A stretch of DNA of 64,000 bases from Adiantum capillus-veneris (Eukaryota; Streptophyta; Polypodiopsida; Polypodiales; Pteridaceae), in contig CM043959.1 in NCBI GenBank assembly GCA_014529385.2, positions 51,451,253 to 51,515,252 on the forward strand, read 5' to 3'. The notes beneath the pieces were generated by a model that searched no databases, was not told where the DNA came from, and worked only from the letters and a program-made list of their open reading frames with translations. This document shows, piece after piece, positions 9,100-21,586 of the stretch. Both the position numbers and the translations under genes were made by a program. Each line of letters begins with the position of its first letter. Position 1 is the stretch's first letter.

Positions 9100-11340
9100 A
9101 TATGACTCCTCAAAACATGTACCATATCCGATATATATAAACTAGGTGAGGGTTTACCCCTCACTTAGCCTTGAGGCTTGTGCTTTTTTTTTTTGTGAGT
9201 ACATAAAAAGAGAGCTCTTTTGAGTGCTTGAACAATTGCTTAGTATGTTGCAATGGAGATGATGGAACACAAGGACCCATCTCAAGTTGGTTAAAAGGTT
9301 TTTTTTTTTCAATACTTTGCAAAGCATGCTTGGACTTGGCGGTGGTCACATCCGTATGCTGTTTGCATTAGCAGTTCCTTTTTTCGTCTATGTCATCTCT
9401 CTAACATAGGATTGCGCCATTGATTATTGCCTCACTTGCATATTTTTACACCTTTTGGCTTGATAAAAATCCTACATTAATGAGGTTTTGGCTCATGGTT
9501 AAGGCTATTTTTTATACAAGCCATCATGGCGCTACATTTTTCTAGTTTTTGCCGAACATTCTCTGTCCATACTATATGCTATTGTATGCGTCTACAAATT
9601 TTGGGTGGTGCAGTTTACCCTTGAAAAGTAGATGGTGTTCTTTGTACAACTTAGCACCAAGGGGTGACCAATGGTCTGTTGACTGCATACCGTGGTGTTA
9701 CTCTTGGTTTTTCTAAAAATCAATCTCTTAGCAAGCTAGTAGTGTGGTAATGGGGTTATCTTTGATGTTTTAGTTTTTTAACATGTGTTAAGAATGAGTT
9801 GACTCGATTGGCATACTAATTGTGGTATGGTAGATTCCATATAGGATTTGGTTTTGCCTAGCCAAGTTGGCCACCTTGATGCTATCAATGGTATTTTTTG
9901 GTTCTAAAGCTGTGCATTCGGACACGTTTTATGACTTATGGTACTTGAAAAAACAAGAGAGAAGATAGGTTTAATAAATCTGGCAATATAATTTGAAAAA
10001 TGTAAAAATTTTGTCTATGGATTGCTTGGGGGATTATGACACCTGGATTAAAAGGGGTAGTGGCCTTTTGATCAAAAATCATATGTATGCTATTACCTAA
10101 ATAAATAAATGGGGCTAGATAGTAACCATACCTATAAACACTCTCATAAATGGAGAAAAAAACAATAAAGAATTGGAATACATAAACAATTTGGACAGTA
10201 GTTTTAAGTTGAAAAAATTGTAAGTTAGACATGGATAACAACTAATATAGTCCATTGACAAGTGTAAAACACATCCAAGGCTAACGTATATGTTGTCTTG
10301 TTTGGATGGATGCAGGTGAGGATTCTATCCTTTCTCGGAATTTTTTTGGGTTGAAGCAAATGATTGTCCGTGACTTCACTGGCTGCTACTACTGTTTGGG
10401 GATTACGTCTTTGATCGATTATTGTATTTTTACATTAGAATGAGATCTCATTCTTATAGCCACGTACAAAGATAATTCTAAGACTGAGTTGTTTTTGTAC
10501 TAGTCATTGTCACTTTTCTAAATCGAGATGTCTTTTGAGCGTAAAAGTTTATTTATGTCTTATTATATAAGTAAAACAGCTACACTCACACACACACACT
10601 GCACACACACACAAACGTAGAGTTCAAGAGTACATAGAGAGTACATATCATGCAAATGATTCAGCTCTTCATACGATGTAAGAAGAGAGGCAATATATGC
10701 GCAACTTAGATATGGGTAGGTAATGCATCAGGTGGGGTTTGTGTTGTGCAAAACGTTTAGAAATCGAAAACGTCAACCACCATATTAGAACATGACGAGG
10801 AAACAACAGGGGTACGATCAATTGAGAGTGGCCAACTACAGAATAATTCAAAGATATATTAACAAAAATAAGAGCTCACGGAGGCCGTAGAGTCTTTTTC
10901 TTGACAGTGTTTTCTCTTGGCCTGCATGTAGTTTACATGTCCGTCTTTGTCTTGGCCTGAATTTGCAATTTTTAGGTGCATAAGTTGTGTTGCGACATCT
11001 TTCCCTCTTAGTGCATCTCCTCACCCTTGGAACTCTTCCGCCCTTGAAAAGTGTTGTCACAATCTACTACTGCTCCGGTCTGCTATGTACCCTCAAGCAA
11101 TGCTACTACCTTTGTACCCACATGTGTCGATGCACTACAAATGGTTCCCAATAACCCTAGCGCCTTTGCACTGCTTTGTTTCCGTCATGCGGTAGTTGGA
11201 TTCATCTTCATGTAGCTTTGTTGTCATTGCCATGCACAGCTATCAAAAAATCAGGGCCTTTGTGCGTGATGGGGGGCTTTAGCAACCTTAATCCAAAAAC
11301 AAAACAATAGATTCTTTCAAACTATTGAATTCTTTTAGAG
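9100..11340. other. intergenic, no supported feature
   Basis: AT-rich single-copy-looking sequence with many stops in all frames. Apart from a short CA stretch near 10586-10613, I see no family-specific motif on either strand. Confidence 0.5.
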
Positions 11341-11373
11341 CAACCTAGTAGGTGGTCCCAACGTTTTCATTAC

Positions 11374-11664
11374 TTAGGGCATGGTTACGCGAGGCTTAAT
11401 TATTATCAGTTATTGATAACTATGCCAACTATGCCCAGACAAAGAATTAATGAATAACTAAGCCTCTTGCATGGTCACATGCGGCTTAGTTATTCATTCA
11501 TCCTCCCAACTATGCCTTGAACTTCACGACTATTCCAAAATTGGCATAGTTACAGAGCGTTGGCTTAGTAACTCATTTAATGCTCCTTTTTGCGTGTGAC
11601 CAAGAATGAGGCTTAGTTATTTGTTCAAATAACTGATAACTAAGCCTCGCGTGACATTGCCTTA
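11374..11664. mobile_element. Tourist/PIF-Harbinger-like MITE with TTA target duplication
   Basis: The 285-bp element (11377-11661) begins GGGCATGGTTACGCGAGGC and ends with the inverted counterpart (complement GGCAATGTCACGCGAGGC). The inverted similarity extends about 45 bp inward. TTA lies on both sides (11374-11376, 11662-11664), the classical PIF/Harbinger duplication. An internal perfect palindrome (GAATAACTAAGCC at 11452-11464, GGCTTAGTTATTC at 11483-11495) repeats the terminal motif inside the element. No coding. Confidence 0.8.
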
Positions 11665-12133
11665 GCATCTTACAAGATACTTGATTTGGGTTGGAAAAAT
11701 AAAGGAAATGAAAAGAAAAGGAAAGAGGGGGGGGGGGGGGTGGGGGTGGTACATGTGGCGTGGAGGGAGGAGTGAAGGGAAATGGGAGGCAAAAGGGGGG
11801 TGTCGCACGAGGCATGCAATAATTGACAACTCACGGAGCAACCCATAGAGGCGAGGGGCAAAGTCCCTTTTTTTTAATACTAAGGCGTCGCCTCCGTGGA
11901 TGGCCATCTTGTCACGGTGCAGTGGTCAAGGCGAAAGGCTTTCAGCTTTGATCCTGTGAGACGAGCTCGAGTCCGCATGCATGCAAGGAAATTATCCTTG
12001 TGATTGACATTGCAGAGCGTGCATGGGAGGGAATATATAGAGATTCTGTATAATGAAGGAAAAAATGATCGAGTATGTTTGTTCAATTTTGGATGGATTT
12101 GTTTAGGTGGAATCTTGCCAGATGCTTTGAGGG

Positions 12134-12135
<2 letters not shown>

Positions 12136-12199
<64 letters not shown>
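12136..12199. repeat. (GA)n microsatellite
   Basis: About 30 GA units. Confidence 0.95.
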
Positions 12200-12201
<2 letters not shown>

Positions 12202-12449
12202 GATACCACGTGTGGGTGAAGGGAGAGAGAGGGAGACACTTGGGCCGATGTGAGAAACTAGGGAGTTGGCAAGTGTGGCAAATGCACAGAGAGAGAGATA
12301 GATAGATAGTTCTATTATCGTCTTCGGAGGTCAAATATGACCTAAGGGACCAAATGAACATGTCACGTGGTGTGAGTGGAGGTCACAAGTGACTCTCGAT
12401 GCTCAAAAATGGCTGAAATGAGCATCACAATAGAAAGTCCACATAGTGA

Positions 12450-13138
12450 TTGGCAGAGGAAGGTATGTACGGAGAGGTCATGGCTGAATATATGGGGAAA
12501 AGAGGACCTAATATGGTCAAAATATGAGCACTCGGTACTCACTCTCTTGCACTTGACGAGGGCATAAGGTGCAAAGTCGATGAGACTCCTCGCCAATGCC
12601 CCAACGTCTTGTCTCGTAGCGTAGAGAATGGGAGCTAAGACAAATGGAGGCAATGGTGTGGATCGCACTCAACGGGATGGGCTCAAGGATGTAGGGATGG
12701 ATTTGGTTACCTCGTTCCGAGAAGAAGAGAGATTTGTAGTTTGGGGCGATGTGTGTGGTGTAATGGCTGAAGCGAGAACCTCCGGATTTCTCGCAAGCCA
12801 TGATATATTGGCATTGTAAGAAGGCCTCATTAACTTGGGAGTCGATCGACGCATCCTTGATCAAGTGACATGCATCCCATCTTCCAAACCATTCCTTGAC
12901 GTCAAGCATCCACCCCAAACTTAGTATTTAACTCTTGCATGTCTTTTAGACCTTTTGACTTGCTTCATATGCAAATCTAGGAAGTCGATACAAAGGGCTA
13001 CGTTGTGTCTTAAGTATGTACTCCACAACCCTTTGCATGCCCAAGACCTCAATGGGAAGCGATCCGTACTCAAGAAGTAAGAGCATGCAAGGTGTTTATG
13101 TCTTGACTTGGAGAAAGTTGGTGAGAAAACTCTTTTGG
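12450..13138 (-). pseudogene. LINE-1 ORF2 C-terminal part
   Basis: The reading continues from 19005 after the LTR insertion. After stops near 12921-12950 the longest part covers 12918-12517, including MLDVKEWFGRWDA, EKSGGSRFSHYT and LCTLCPRQVQESEYRVLIF. The last piece looks like the Cys-rich zinc-binding end of LINE ORF2 (CxxC kept, expected His now Arg), followed by HIRSSFPHIF. No function other than retrotransposition is likely. Confidence 0.65.
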
Positions 13139-13260
13139 TGCTACAAACGGAGTCGTGGCATCCCTCCAAAATACATAAAATAACACGCTAAAAATGATAA
13201 ACACCACAAATATGCATACTTGATTAATCCTGTGTGAAGCGTATAATCAAATTGTACATG

Positions 13261-13307
<47 letters not shown>

Positions 13308-13653
13308 CGAGAGCGAGGGAGCATGTTAAAGTGCACCTCCTAGAGCAGAGTGCTACACAAGTAGGGAGATAGAGAAGAGAAGAAAGGGGAGAAGAATACA
13401 CAGACACTGGGTGAAATCTCCTCCTGTGCAAGAGTGACCATTTCCCTCTTGCACGTATTTCATTTATAGATTTCTTGAATGGTCAAATTGAGTACAAATC
13501 GGCCGGCCGATCATAAATGGCCAAAGCTCATAAAAGAGCACTTGAATAATAAAATATACAATATATATATTTTTTCATTTGCATAGGTCTAGCTCGGTCT
13601 AGTCTTTTCCACTTGCCAACTACAATAAATAATAAAATATCAATTCTATAACA
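13139..13653 (-). repeat. left LTR (3' LTR) of LARD-like element
   Basis: Shares with the right LTR AATACATAAAATAACACGCT, GTGCACCTCCTAG, the CAGACACTGGGTG block and CAATTCTATAACA at its end. It contains a CA microsatellite where the right LTR has a GA one. Confidence 0.88.
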
Positions 13654-13664
13654 TACCTCTCCGT
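13654..13664 (-). other. polypurine tract of LARD-like element
   Basis: The minus strand reads ACGGAGAGGTA directly before TGTTATAG of the LTR. Confidence 0.7.
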
Positions 13665-14087
13665 TGGAAAGCAACTGGCCTCAGTTGCAAAGATAAAAAA
13701 TCTACAAACAATACTTGTAAAAAACAATGATTAGAAATCTATATCAAATAGTAGAAGAAAAATCCATAAAATTAGACAACATTGCTTATGCTTGTCGTCA
13801 TCCACATACTACCTATTCTAGTGTCACATACCCCTAGAATAAGCAGTATATGCCATACCCTGATGAATCAGGATACCATTGGTCATACTCATCATCATCA
13901 TAATCAATTCTGATCAATCTCAAATCCAATTCCATAAATACTCTCGTGATAGAAAAGCATTATATACCAATTCCAAATCCAAGTTCAAATCCAAATATCT
14001 GCCAACATATACCCATTGCAAATCCAAATCCAAATAAACTTCATTTTGTATACCCCAGTAATAAAATCATACCGGTTGCAGTGGTGC

Positions 14088-14360
14088 CAGCCACTGCAGC
14101 ATGATTTTGTGATTGATGTTGCCTAGGCCACCACTGCAGCATGATTTTGTGATTGATGTTGCCTAAACCGGAGAATCTACACCAATAAGACATGTTGCAT
14201 AAATCAAAAAATTTGGACTAATGCTGTCTAAATCAACGAATCTGCATTTGGTATAAGTTTAAAAATCATGAATCTGCAATTTGTCAATGTGCTGCTAAAA
14301 TCGGCGAATCTGCACCAAGATGAGTATCTACACACTGCCTAAATTGGCAATTCTGTGTGC
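14088..14360. repeat. short tandem duplications inside LARD-like element
   Basis: CCACTGCAGCATGATTTTGT and the following bases to GTTGCCTA occur at 14091 and again at 14131 (period 40). Downstream a looser unit of about 55 bp containing GAATCTGCA recurs four to five times to about 14350. Confidence 0.75.
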
Positions 14361-15289
14361 ACGTGACCAATGGACTAGGACAAGACATAAAATAGAATAT
14401 TTACTATTTGGTTGACACCGCTTAGGGGTATAGTGGAGTAGCAAAGTACTTACAAACTCTTGTTTATGATGGAAAACACCTTAGCTCATATGAGGAGCTA
14501 TATAATATCAAATGACCTTAATAAAAATTCCATTCAGTGCAAAATTTAAGCCATTATATGAGAGATGGCTGGGTTAATAGCTCATAAGATAACCTGAAAA
14601 GAGAAAGGAGGTATTGGAGGTACTTACCTAGATAATAGACCGTATTTAAAAATGTATACACCAGTGTGTGCATGTAGAGAGAGGTACAAATAAGAGAAAG
14701 TTGTGAGTGTCAAACTTTCACCAAAGGATAGTTAATAGATTCAAAATGTGTTAGCGTGGGGTTAATAATTGGTCATGAACTTGCAATGACAACTATAGAA
14801 GCGATTAGCATACAACTAAGACAAATGTCAGACAACTGAATGGAAATGAAATTTCTGCAGTTCTAATTAAATAGCATAGCTCAACTAGTGTCACTAACCA
14901 AAAAATACAAGAACGAAGGGCGAGTTGTTGCAGAGCAACTTGTGCTCAAGCCATTGTGAAGCACCTAATTTTGGTGGAAAGTTTCATTAAAAAATTGTTA
15001 TTAGCTCAATGACCATGTTCAACTAGAATGAGCAAAGGTGCTCGGGATAAGCGTCAATTATGAGGGTGGTTAGTGTATGATATTAATGTTCAAATTATAT
15101 ATAAGCCATGCCTTTTGCGTTGTTCAGGTGCCAGGTAGATGAGTGTTTGTTAATGTTTTTATTTTATTATTATTAAATTTGTATGCAATTAGTAGATTAT
15201 GATACATTGCATAATTGTAAAAAATATAATGATTGACGTCAATTACCAAAACATAACAATAGGGGGGTGGCGGGGGGTTGTGAAAAGAA

Positions 15290-16090
15290 AGAGAGAAATG
15301 AAATGAAATGCTATAGTAACCGTCTTTAAAATGCAAAAATTACTTACGAAAACAAAGTGAGATAAGTTTTGCGGATCTAATACAATGTCTCGGTATAAAA
15401 ATAGATTAAAATCATCGTCGTCGTCGTCAAGTCCCGTAGATGCCCAGCATTGGGCGTTGTCGCAAAAAGTATTGCATTAGTCATGGAAGAGCTTCATCAA
15501 TGTCTACCACTGTAAGTAGTCATACTGGGAGGGTAAAGAGAGAGAGCGACATAAAATGCTATATTAATCGTCTTCCAAAGGCCTATGGGACCAACTGATA
15601 CAATCCTTATGGTTTTAATACAATGTCTGGGTACAAAAAAAATAAAATGAAGTAAAGTGAAAGGTTAAATTGAAATCCTAAAAACGCATCATTATCGTCA
15701 TCGTCAATGCCCTAGGATGTCTGACTGTCGGACTAGTCGGAGGAAATATTACAGCCGTCAATGCCCGAGGATGTCTGACTGTCGGACTAGTCGGAGGAAA
15801 TATTGGCCTTACTCAAAGGGGGGAAGCGGGGGGGGGGGGGGGGGGGGAAGAGACTAAATGAAATGAAAGGTTATATAAAACATCCTCAAAAGGCCAAAAT
15901 ATGAGGCCGAACTGATACACTCCGTGTGAATCTAATCCAATGCCTTGCCTGGGTACAATTTAAAATGAAGTAAAGTACTAAAATCATCAGCAGCATCGTC
16001 AATGCTTGAGAATGCTCGACAGTGGTGTTGTCAGAGAAAGCATTGTAACAGTCATTGACGAGCATCTTCAATGTCCAACTTTGTTCGTGC
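15290..16090. repeat. three degenerate ~300-bp tandem units inside LARD-like element
   Basis: Each unit runs through GAAATGAAA-GCTATA-TAA-CGTC, AATACAATGTCTSGGTA, AAAATCATCGTCGTCG-like repeats, a GATGTCYGAC-type dyad and ends TCTTCAATGTC. The middle unit carries an exact-looking 54-bp duplication (15702-15755, 15756-15809). A run of about 20 G lies at about 15827-15847. Confidence 0.65.
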
Positions 16091-16676
16091 TTTGATGCTG
16101 CTACCTATTAATTGAATTAGGGCTAGCACTGGTGGCCTTAATTCAAGCATAGAGCTAGTTGGAACAGCGGCTCACATTGGACACGGCCACGCAGAGCTAG
16201 ATGGCATCAACATTGCGAGGTGATTTCTCACAATAATCTATACCATCACCATCATCAGTACTCTCAGTAGTCAATTGCGAGTTTCGCGTTGCATCAGCAG
16301 TAGCAGATGAACAGTTGATCATATTGGGCGTGGCTTCACGAATTTTGCCGTTGGTTTTTTTTGTTTTTATATTCCGATCAACTCTACCTTGACATCATGA
16401 ATTTCAGCATCTTCTCCACCATGACAAATTTCACCGGCTGTCAGATCGACATCGTCTTGTTGGTTTTCCCAAATTCCTCCTTCTTCTAGATCGTCATCTT
16501 CTGTGTCTTTATAGTGTTGCAATTGCCATTGCTGATGGCCGCTTGCTGGATCAAGCTGAATTCTCACACTAGCTCGACATGCAACATTGCTGCTTGGAGT
16601 AGCTCGAAGTTGCTTGCGTCTTCCATAGAATAGTGTTGTGATCTATTGTGAGAGAGAGACAGTTCAATGGAGGCAG

Positions 16677-16680
<4 letters not shown>

Positions 16681-16726
<46 letters not shown>
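16681..16726. repeat. (GA)n microsatellite
   Basis: A GA run inside the LARD-like element. Several more GA-rich stretches follow to 17240, so open frames there are low-complexity. Confidence 0.9.
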
Positions 16727-16729
<3 letters not shown>

Positions 16730-17204
16730 GGGTTGATTGGTGGGTTGGCTACTCGGCATGTGTTTGGCTGACGACTGTACTAGAAAGGGTGGTGGGTGGT
16801 TATCCATCTACCACACCATGCAAGAGAGGGAGGGAGAGTGGGACGACAATTAAAGAGAGGGAGAGAGAGAAATCCCTGCTGCATGTTAGTTAGCATGCGA
16901 CCGGAGCCGCCAAGATGATGACAAGTTGCATGGCGGGTGTAGAGGCAGAGAATGAGAGTGAAAGAGGGAGAGTTGTGATGGCACTGCATGAGGGTTAATT
17001 TAGGTGGTTGGACTAGGAACGAGAGAGCGTGAGAGCTAGAGAGAGAGAGAGAGAGAAAAAAAAAACTCTGACTGCCATTGCTATGCGTGTGCACCTTTAC
17101 TTGGCGGCAGCTGGGTGGGAAAGAAGGAGAGAAATCTGCCAGTAGTAGCTGCATGCAAAAAAGGAGTGTGTGGAGGGTAGCAGTGGTTGGACTCTCGCAG
17201 CCCC

Positions 17205-17238
<34 letters not shown>

Positions 17239-18452
17239 ATTTACTGGATGGTCCCTGTAGTGAGAGGGAAAGAGTTGTTGGTTATCTGCAGTTGAGTAGG
17301 TCAAAAGAACAAACGGATAGGGGATTGCTCGAGGGTCTGAGAACCAGAGATGTCGAGATGCAGCCAGTTTTGATGAAAAACAAGTGGATGCCCTTCGTTT
17401 TTTTTTCTTTTTCCTCACGATGCATGGGGTTGCATGTGCACCCTATGCTATTCTATGTACCTCAAATCTTGAGGGTGGGCACTGCCTCCTTGTAACACCA
17501 ATCCACAAAAGCCTTTGGCGCCATTGGCCAGTGGTCCCTATTGCACGACCTTACTGTAGCTCCTTTGTTGCGGCTCATCTCCGGCAACCAGCAATAATCC
17601 ACATAGATACGGGTTGAAAGAAATAACATTGGTTTCGTTTCGTGATAGAAGGGTGTGTTTTGATGTATCCATAGTGCAGTCGATTGTCATGCTCTTGTGG
17701 TGAGGCACTCTTGTGTGTCTGTCCAGTGCCCTCAAGTTTTCCCTAGCATTTCTGCACGTAGATGGATGAACAAATATCTAATTGAATCTTTTGGGGTTGT
17801 ATCCCATGGAGTTTAAGACTCCATCTCTCTAGAGGCTTTCAAAGCTCTTATTAGTCTCCAAAATTTGGTTGAGATCTCTTAGGTTTCCTTCCTATGGGCT
17901 TATAATTTTCACGGGTTCCTTAGGTTTGTTTATAATGTTTTGATGTTCATTCTCCTGAGTGCAAGGCTCTTGCAAGATATCTTTGAGTACTCATAGGGTC
18001 AAAACTTCCTCGTTAAATATACTTACCTAGAGTTTCTTCCTCTAAAAAGAGGGCAAAAACCAATTCAATAAAAAATGATTGTGCTTAATTGTTATTTTAT
18101 TTTATTTTTTCTCTTCTTTTGCTAATTACCGATACATATGTAATCATAATACGACAAGCATTCTCTTAATTAACTTACATAATTTTATTGCGTGTTAAAC
18201 ACTATAGATGCCAAATATCTAATCTATGCAAATGCTACTTTTCTTAACCTAAGCTTTCATCCCTATTATCTTTCATTATTATTCTCTATGAAAGAGAAAA
18301 ACAAACGAATATGCAAAGACAAATCCTTTGTTAACATCCAACCAATCGTGTCAGCAAGAAGACAAAACAAATTAACTTGTAGAAGAGATCACACTTAGCT
18401 TTGATTGCAATAAACCAAGATTCTCATAAACACTGGAGCGTAGCCTAGTGCT

Positions 18453-18461
18453 GTGATACCA
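18453..18461 (-). other. primer binding site of LARD-like element
   Basis: The plus strand reads GTGATACCA, the complement of TGGTATCAC, abutting the LTR start at 18462. It is a variant of the tRNA-Met PBS. Confidence 0.75.
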
Positions 18462-18598
18462 CTTCGACAAACGAGGCGCGGTGTCCCTAAAAAATACATA
18501 AAATAACACGCTAAAAATGATAAACACCGCAAATATGCATACCTGATGAATCTTATGAGCGTATAATCAAATCGTATACAAACAGAGAGAGGAGAGAG

Positions 18599-18656
<58 letters not shown>

Positions 18657-18999
18657 GGGGAGAGCACGTACAAGTGCACCTCCTAGCGTGGAGTGCTACA
18701 CAAGCACGGAGATAGAGAAGAGAAGAAAGGGGAGAAGAATACACAGACACTGGGTGCAATCTCCCCCCGTGCAAGAGTGACCATTTTCCTCTTGCACGTA
18801 TTTCATTTATAGATTTCTTGAATGGTCAAATTGGGTACAAACTAGCCGGCCGGCCGGTCATAAATAGCCAAAGCTCATAAAAGAGTACTTTAATAATAAA
18901 ATAAACAAATATATATATTTCCATTTGCATAGGTCTAGCTCGGTCTAGTCTTTTCCACATGTCAGTTGCAATAAATAATAAAATATCAATTCTATAACA
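18462..18999 (-). repeat. right LTR (5' LTR) of LARD-like element
   Basis: Partner of 13139-13653. It includes a GA tract (18611-18654) in the place of the CA tract, which accounts for part of the 23-bp length difference. Confidence 0.88.
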
Positions 19000-19004
19000 T
19001 TTGG

Positions 19005-21556
19005 ACATTCTCAAACTCTTTCCAAGTAGACTTCCCAATGCTACCACCCCACACCTCCACTCCATAAAGAAGCACGGTGTCACTAATGTGTCAAAGAGGT
19101 ACTTTTTGAGAGTCCAACACTTGATCTCTCCAGCATTGCACATGCCCTCGTTTTGGCTTCCAAGCGGCGCATTGCGCAATCCTTCTATTTATGATTGGAT
19201 GGAACCTTAAGGCCAAGGTACTTGAAGTTGTCTACCACTTCAAGTTGGTCATTGTTGTATAAAATGCATGGATTTTTGTCATTGAGGATCTTGACAAGCA
19301 TAACCTTGGTTTTGGATCCATTCACGATCAGCCCGCGATGTAGGCAAAAGCGTTCCAAGATACTTATAAGCTTTTGTGCATCTTCTAAGGTATGTGCCAA
19401 GAGCACTACATCATCGGCATAAAGCAAAAGCATGATCACCACATTTTCGATCTTAACCTCTTCTATGCCTTCTTGTTGCATAAAATTAAGAACCATGCAT
19501 TCCAATTCATCAATGAGTAGCGCTAGCCCAGAGAGGATTGCGAAAAGTGGATATCCTTGTTTGACACCAATGGTGCTTGCAAAAAATTCTAAAATTCCAT
19601 CTCTCATACGTAGTCGAAATATCACTTTTTGGTAGATGTGAAAGACTTCATGCATAAATTCTCTCAGCACTTGAAGGCTTTGCATACATCTCCAAAGATT
19701 TCCTTGCGGCACCATGTCAAAATATTTCTTGAAATCCACAAAGCAACAATACAACTTTTTTCCTTTCAATCGAAATGCTTCCATAAGAAATCGAAGAGTG
19801 ACAAGGTGATCAATAGTGCTATGATGCTTTCAAAAACCTGCTTGGCCAAGTGCATGTTTGTTGTTCTTTTCAGCCCATTCACTTATCTTCATCTCCATGA
19901 TACATCCAAATAAGTTTTCCATCAAGGAACCAACCATTATAGTGCGATAGTTGTTCACATTGTCATCTCCTCCTTTGTGCAAAGGTTTGATCCAATTTCC
20001 ACTCCAATCATGAGGCATGCCATGCTGAAGTGCAAGGTTAAACATATTGCGTATCCAATATTGTGTTTTCTTGCTTGTCCATTTAATCATTTCAGCCTTG
20101 ACACCTTGAAGGTCCCCTGCCTTGCGAGTAGCAAGTTTCTCAAGCATGTGGCATACATCTTCAATGGTAAAGAAGGGAGGCATAAATGAAGGGGAGCTAC
20201 AACACTCCATCTTATCAACATTGGGTTGCTCATAGAGGTTCTTGAAATGCATATACATATCCTCAAGAGTCAAGTCACCAAATCTCTTAACATGCTTGCC
20301 TTTTTTATTTTGCCAAAACTTGCCACATGCATGTGCTTTTTCTTGAGCTAAAAGAAGTTGTTTTTTACTTCCCACCTTCTCCTCTTTTTTTGAACAAGTG
20401 CTTTGTATGTGTGTGAATGTTCCAAGTAAACTTCCTTGTCTTTGCTTGAATCCAACCTTAGCGAGCGTTTTTGGGCTTGACTACATTCCATGTCAAACCA
20501 TTTCTTCTTGGTGCTACCCTTCTTAGACCTTTTGCAAGACATGTGTTTTACCAAAAAGAATTCCTTCGCACAAGAGAAAATTACTTCTTTGAAAAATTTC
20601 CACTTGCATTCTAATGTTGGGCTCTCTTGATGCTTTGTCATGCTTAACATTTGGTCCACCATATCGGCATATATAAGTGCTTGTTTGAAGTCTAGACGTA
20701 GGTATGAATGATTCACATCATGACTGGAGGCTACATGCTCAAGTCTTTTACCACACTTGAGGTCAATACATAATATCCTATGATCCTATTTTGGATTCCA
20801 TTCACCGAGTGTAAAGTTTTGTATGCATTCTAGAGTGGCTTCCGAAAACAACATATAGTCAATCACGCTATCACCATTGTGCTTTCTACATGTAAAGTCA
20901 TTGGTGCCTTGCAATAAAGATACACCATTTGCAATGAGCATTCCGGTACTATTGCACATATGTAGAAGTGACTTTCCACAATGATCCAGTTCTTTTGCAT
21001 CATTAGAACTTCGATTATACATGTATGAGTCATCCATCCTTCTTGAGACATGTGGCATGTCGACTTGTTGTGTGTCGTGTTTTAATGTATTTGTGTGAGA
21101 ATTCATGTCTCCAAAGACAATGAATTCACCCTGGTCCTTGTAATGAGCAATGTCTTCCTCTAGTTCAACAACGGGCTGATTTCTATCCATATCCAAGAGA
21201 GCATAAAAGTTGGAATCATAGTGAGGAATGTAGCAACCAGCCACAAACATGACTTGACCATTTGGTGGGCTGATTTTCAGAAATAAGTAGCGTTTATACT
21301 TATCTTCTTTGACAATGGAAACATCTTTCAAACCCTTTTTTATCATACATGCTACGCCTCCTTGGCCTCTATGTTGCTTTGCATTTTTGGCCCACATCAA
21401 AGAATGCACATCGTATTTGTCAAATCCAAGAATTTGTTGTGCATCATTCTCCCATGTTTCGACACGAAGTATCACATCGGAGTCATTTGTAAACTCATCG
21501 ATGCCAAGTCCCGCATTCCATGGATACCCGTTACAATTCCAAAAGCTTATTCGCAA
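19005..21556 (-). pseudogene. LINE-1 ORF2: APE endonuclease and reverse transcriptase
   Basis: The endonuclease starts RISFWNCNGYPWN and has GQGGVACMIKKG, CYIPHYDS and VFGDMNSHT, followed by a SVIDYMLFSE segment near its end, all landmarks of the exo-endo-phosphatase fold of LINEs. RT has NWIKPLHKGGDD-VNNYRTI, motif A VDFKKYFDMV, motif B GVKQGYPL and the catalytic YADDVVLL. A TAG interrupts after GEWNPK (about 20784), a frameshift lies near 20350-20375, and a TGA follows GQAGF (about 19830). No clear ATG begins ORF2. It lies about 30 bp after the ORF1 stop. Confidence 0.85.
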
Positions 21557-21586
21557 GCGTGAGTTGGTCTAATAGATCATGTGTCC

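Larger units (their letters stand above)
13134..19004 (-). mobile_element. LARD-like LTR retrotransposon without gag or pol
   Basis: LTRs at 13139-13653 (515 bp) and 18462-18999 (538 bp) are flanked by a perfect TTTGG duplication (13134-13138, 19000-19004). The minus-strand PBS (TGGTATCACAG) abuts the right LTR and a purine tract (ACGGAGAGGTA) abuts the left LTR, so orientation is minus. In about 4.8 kb of interior no gag, protease, integrase or RT motif is seen on either strand. It contains tandem repeats, a G run and GA tracts instead. Length and features fit a large retrotransposon derivative that is mobilised in trans. It inserted in LINE-1. Confidence 0.85.

Noticed and set aside
8768-9145. 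Open frames with Ser-Leu and His-Thr repeats
   Set aside because: They are translations of the CT/CA microsatellite; frames on both strands are open for the same reason.
11880-12361. Overlapping 70-119-codon frames (RERERE and SLSLSL)
   Set aside because: Created by the GA tract at 12136-12199; no motif outside it.
16780-17418. 212-codon minus-strand ORF
   Set aside because: Lies in the LARD-like element and is mostly Ser/Leu/His/Pro from CT-rich tracts; no domain, and no matching start context.
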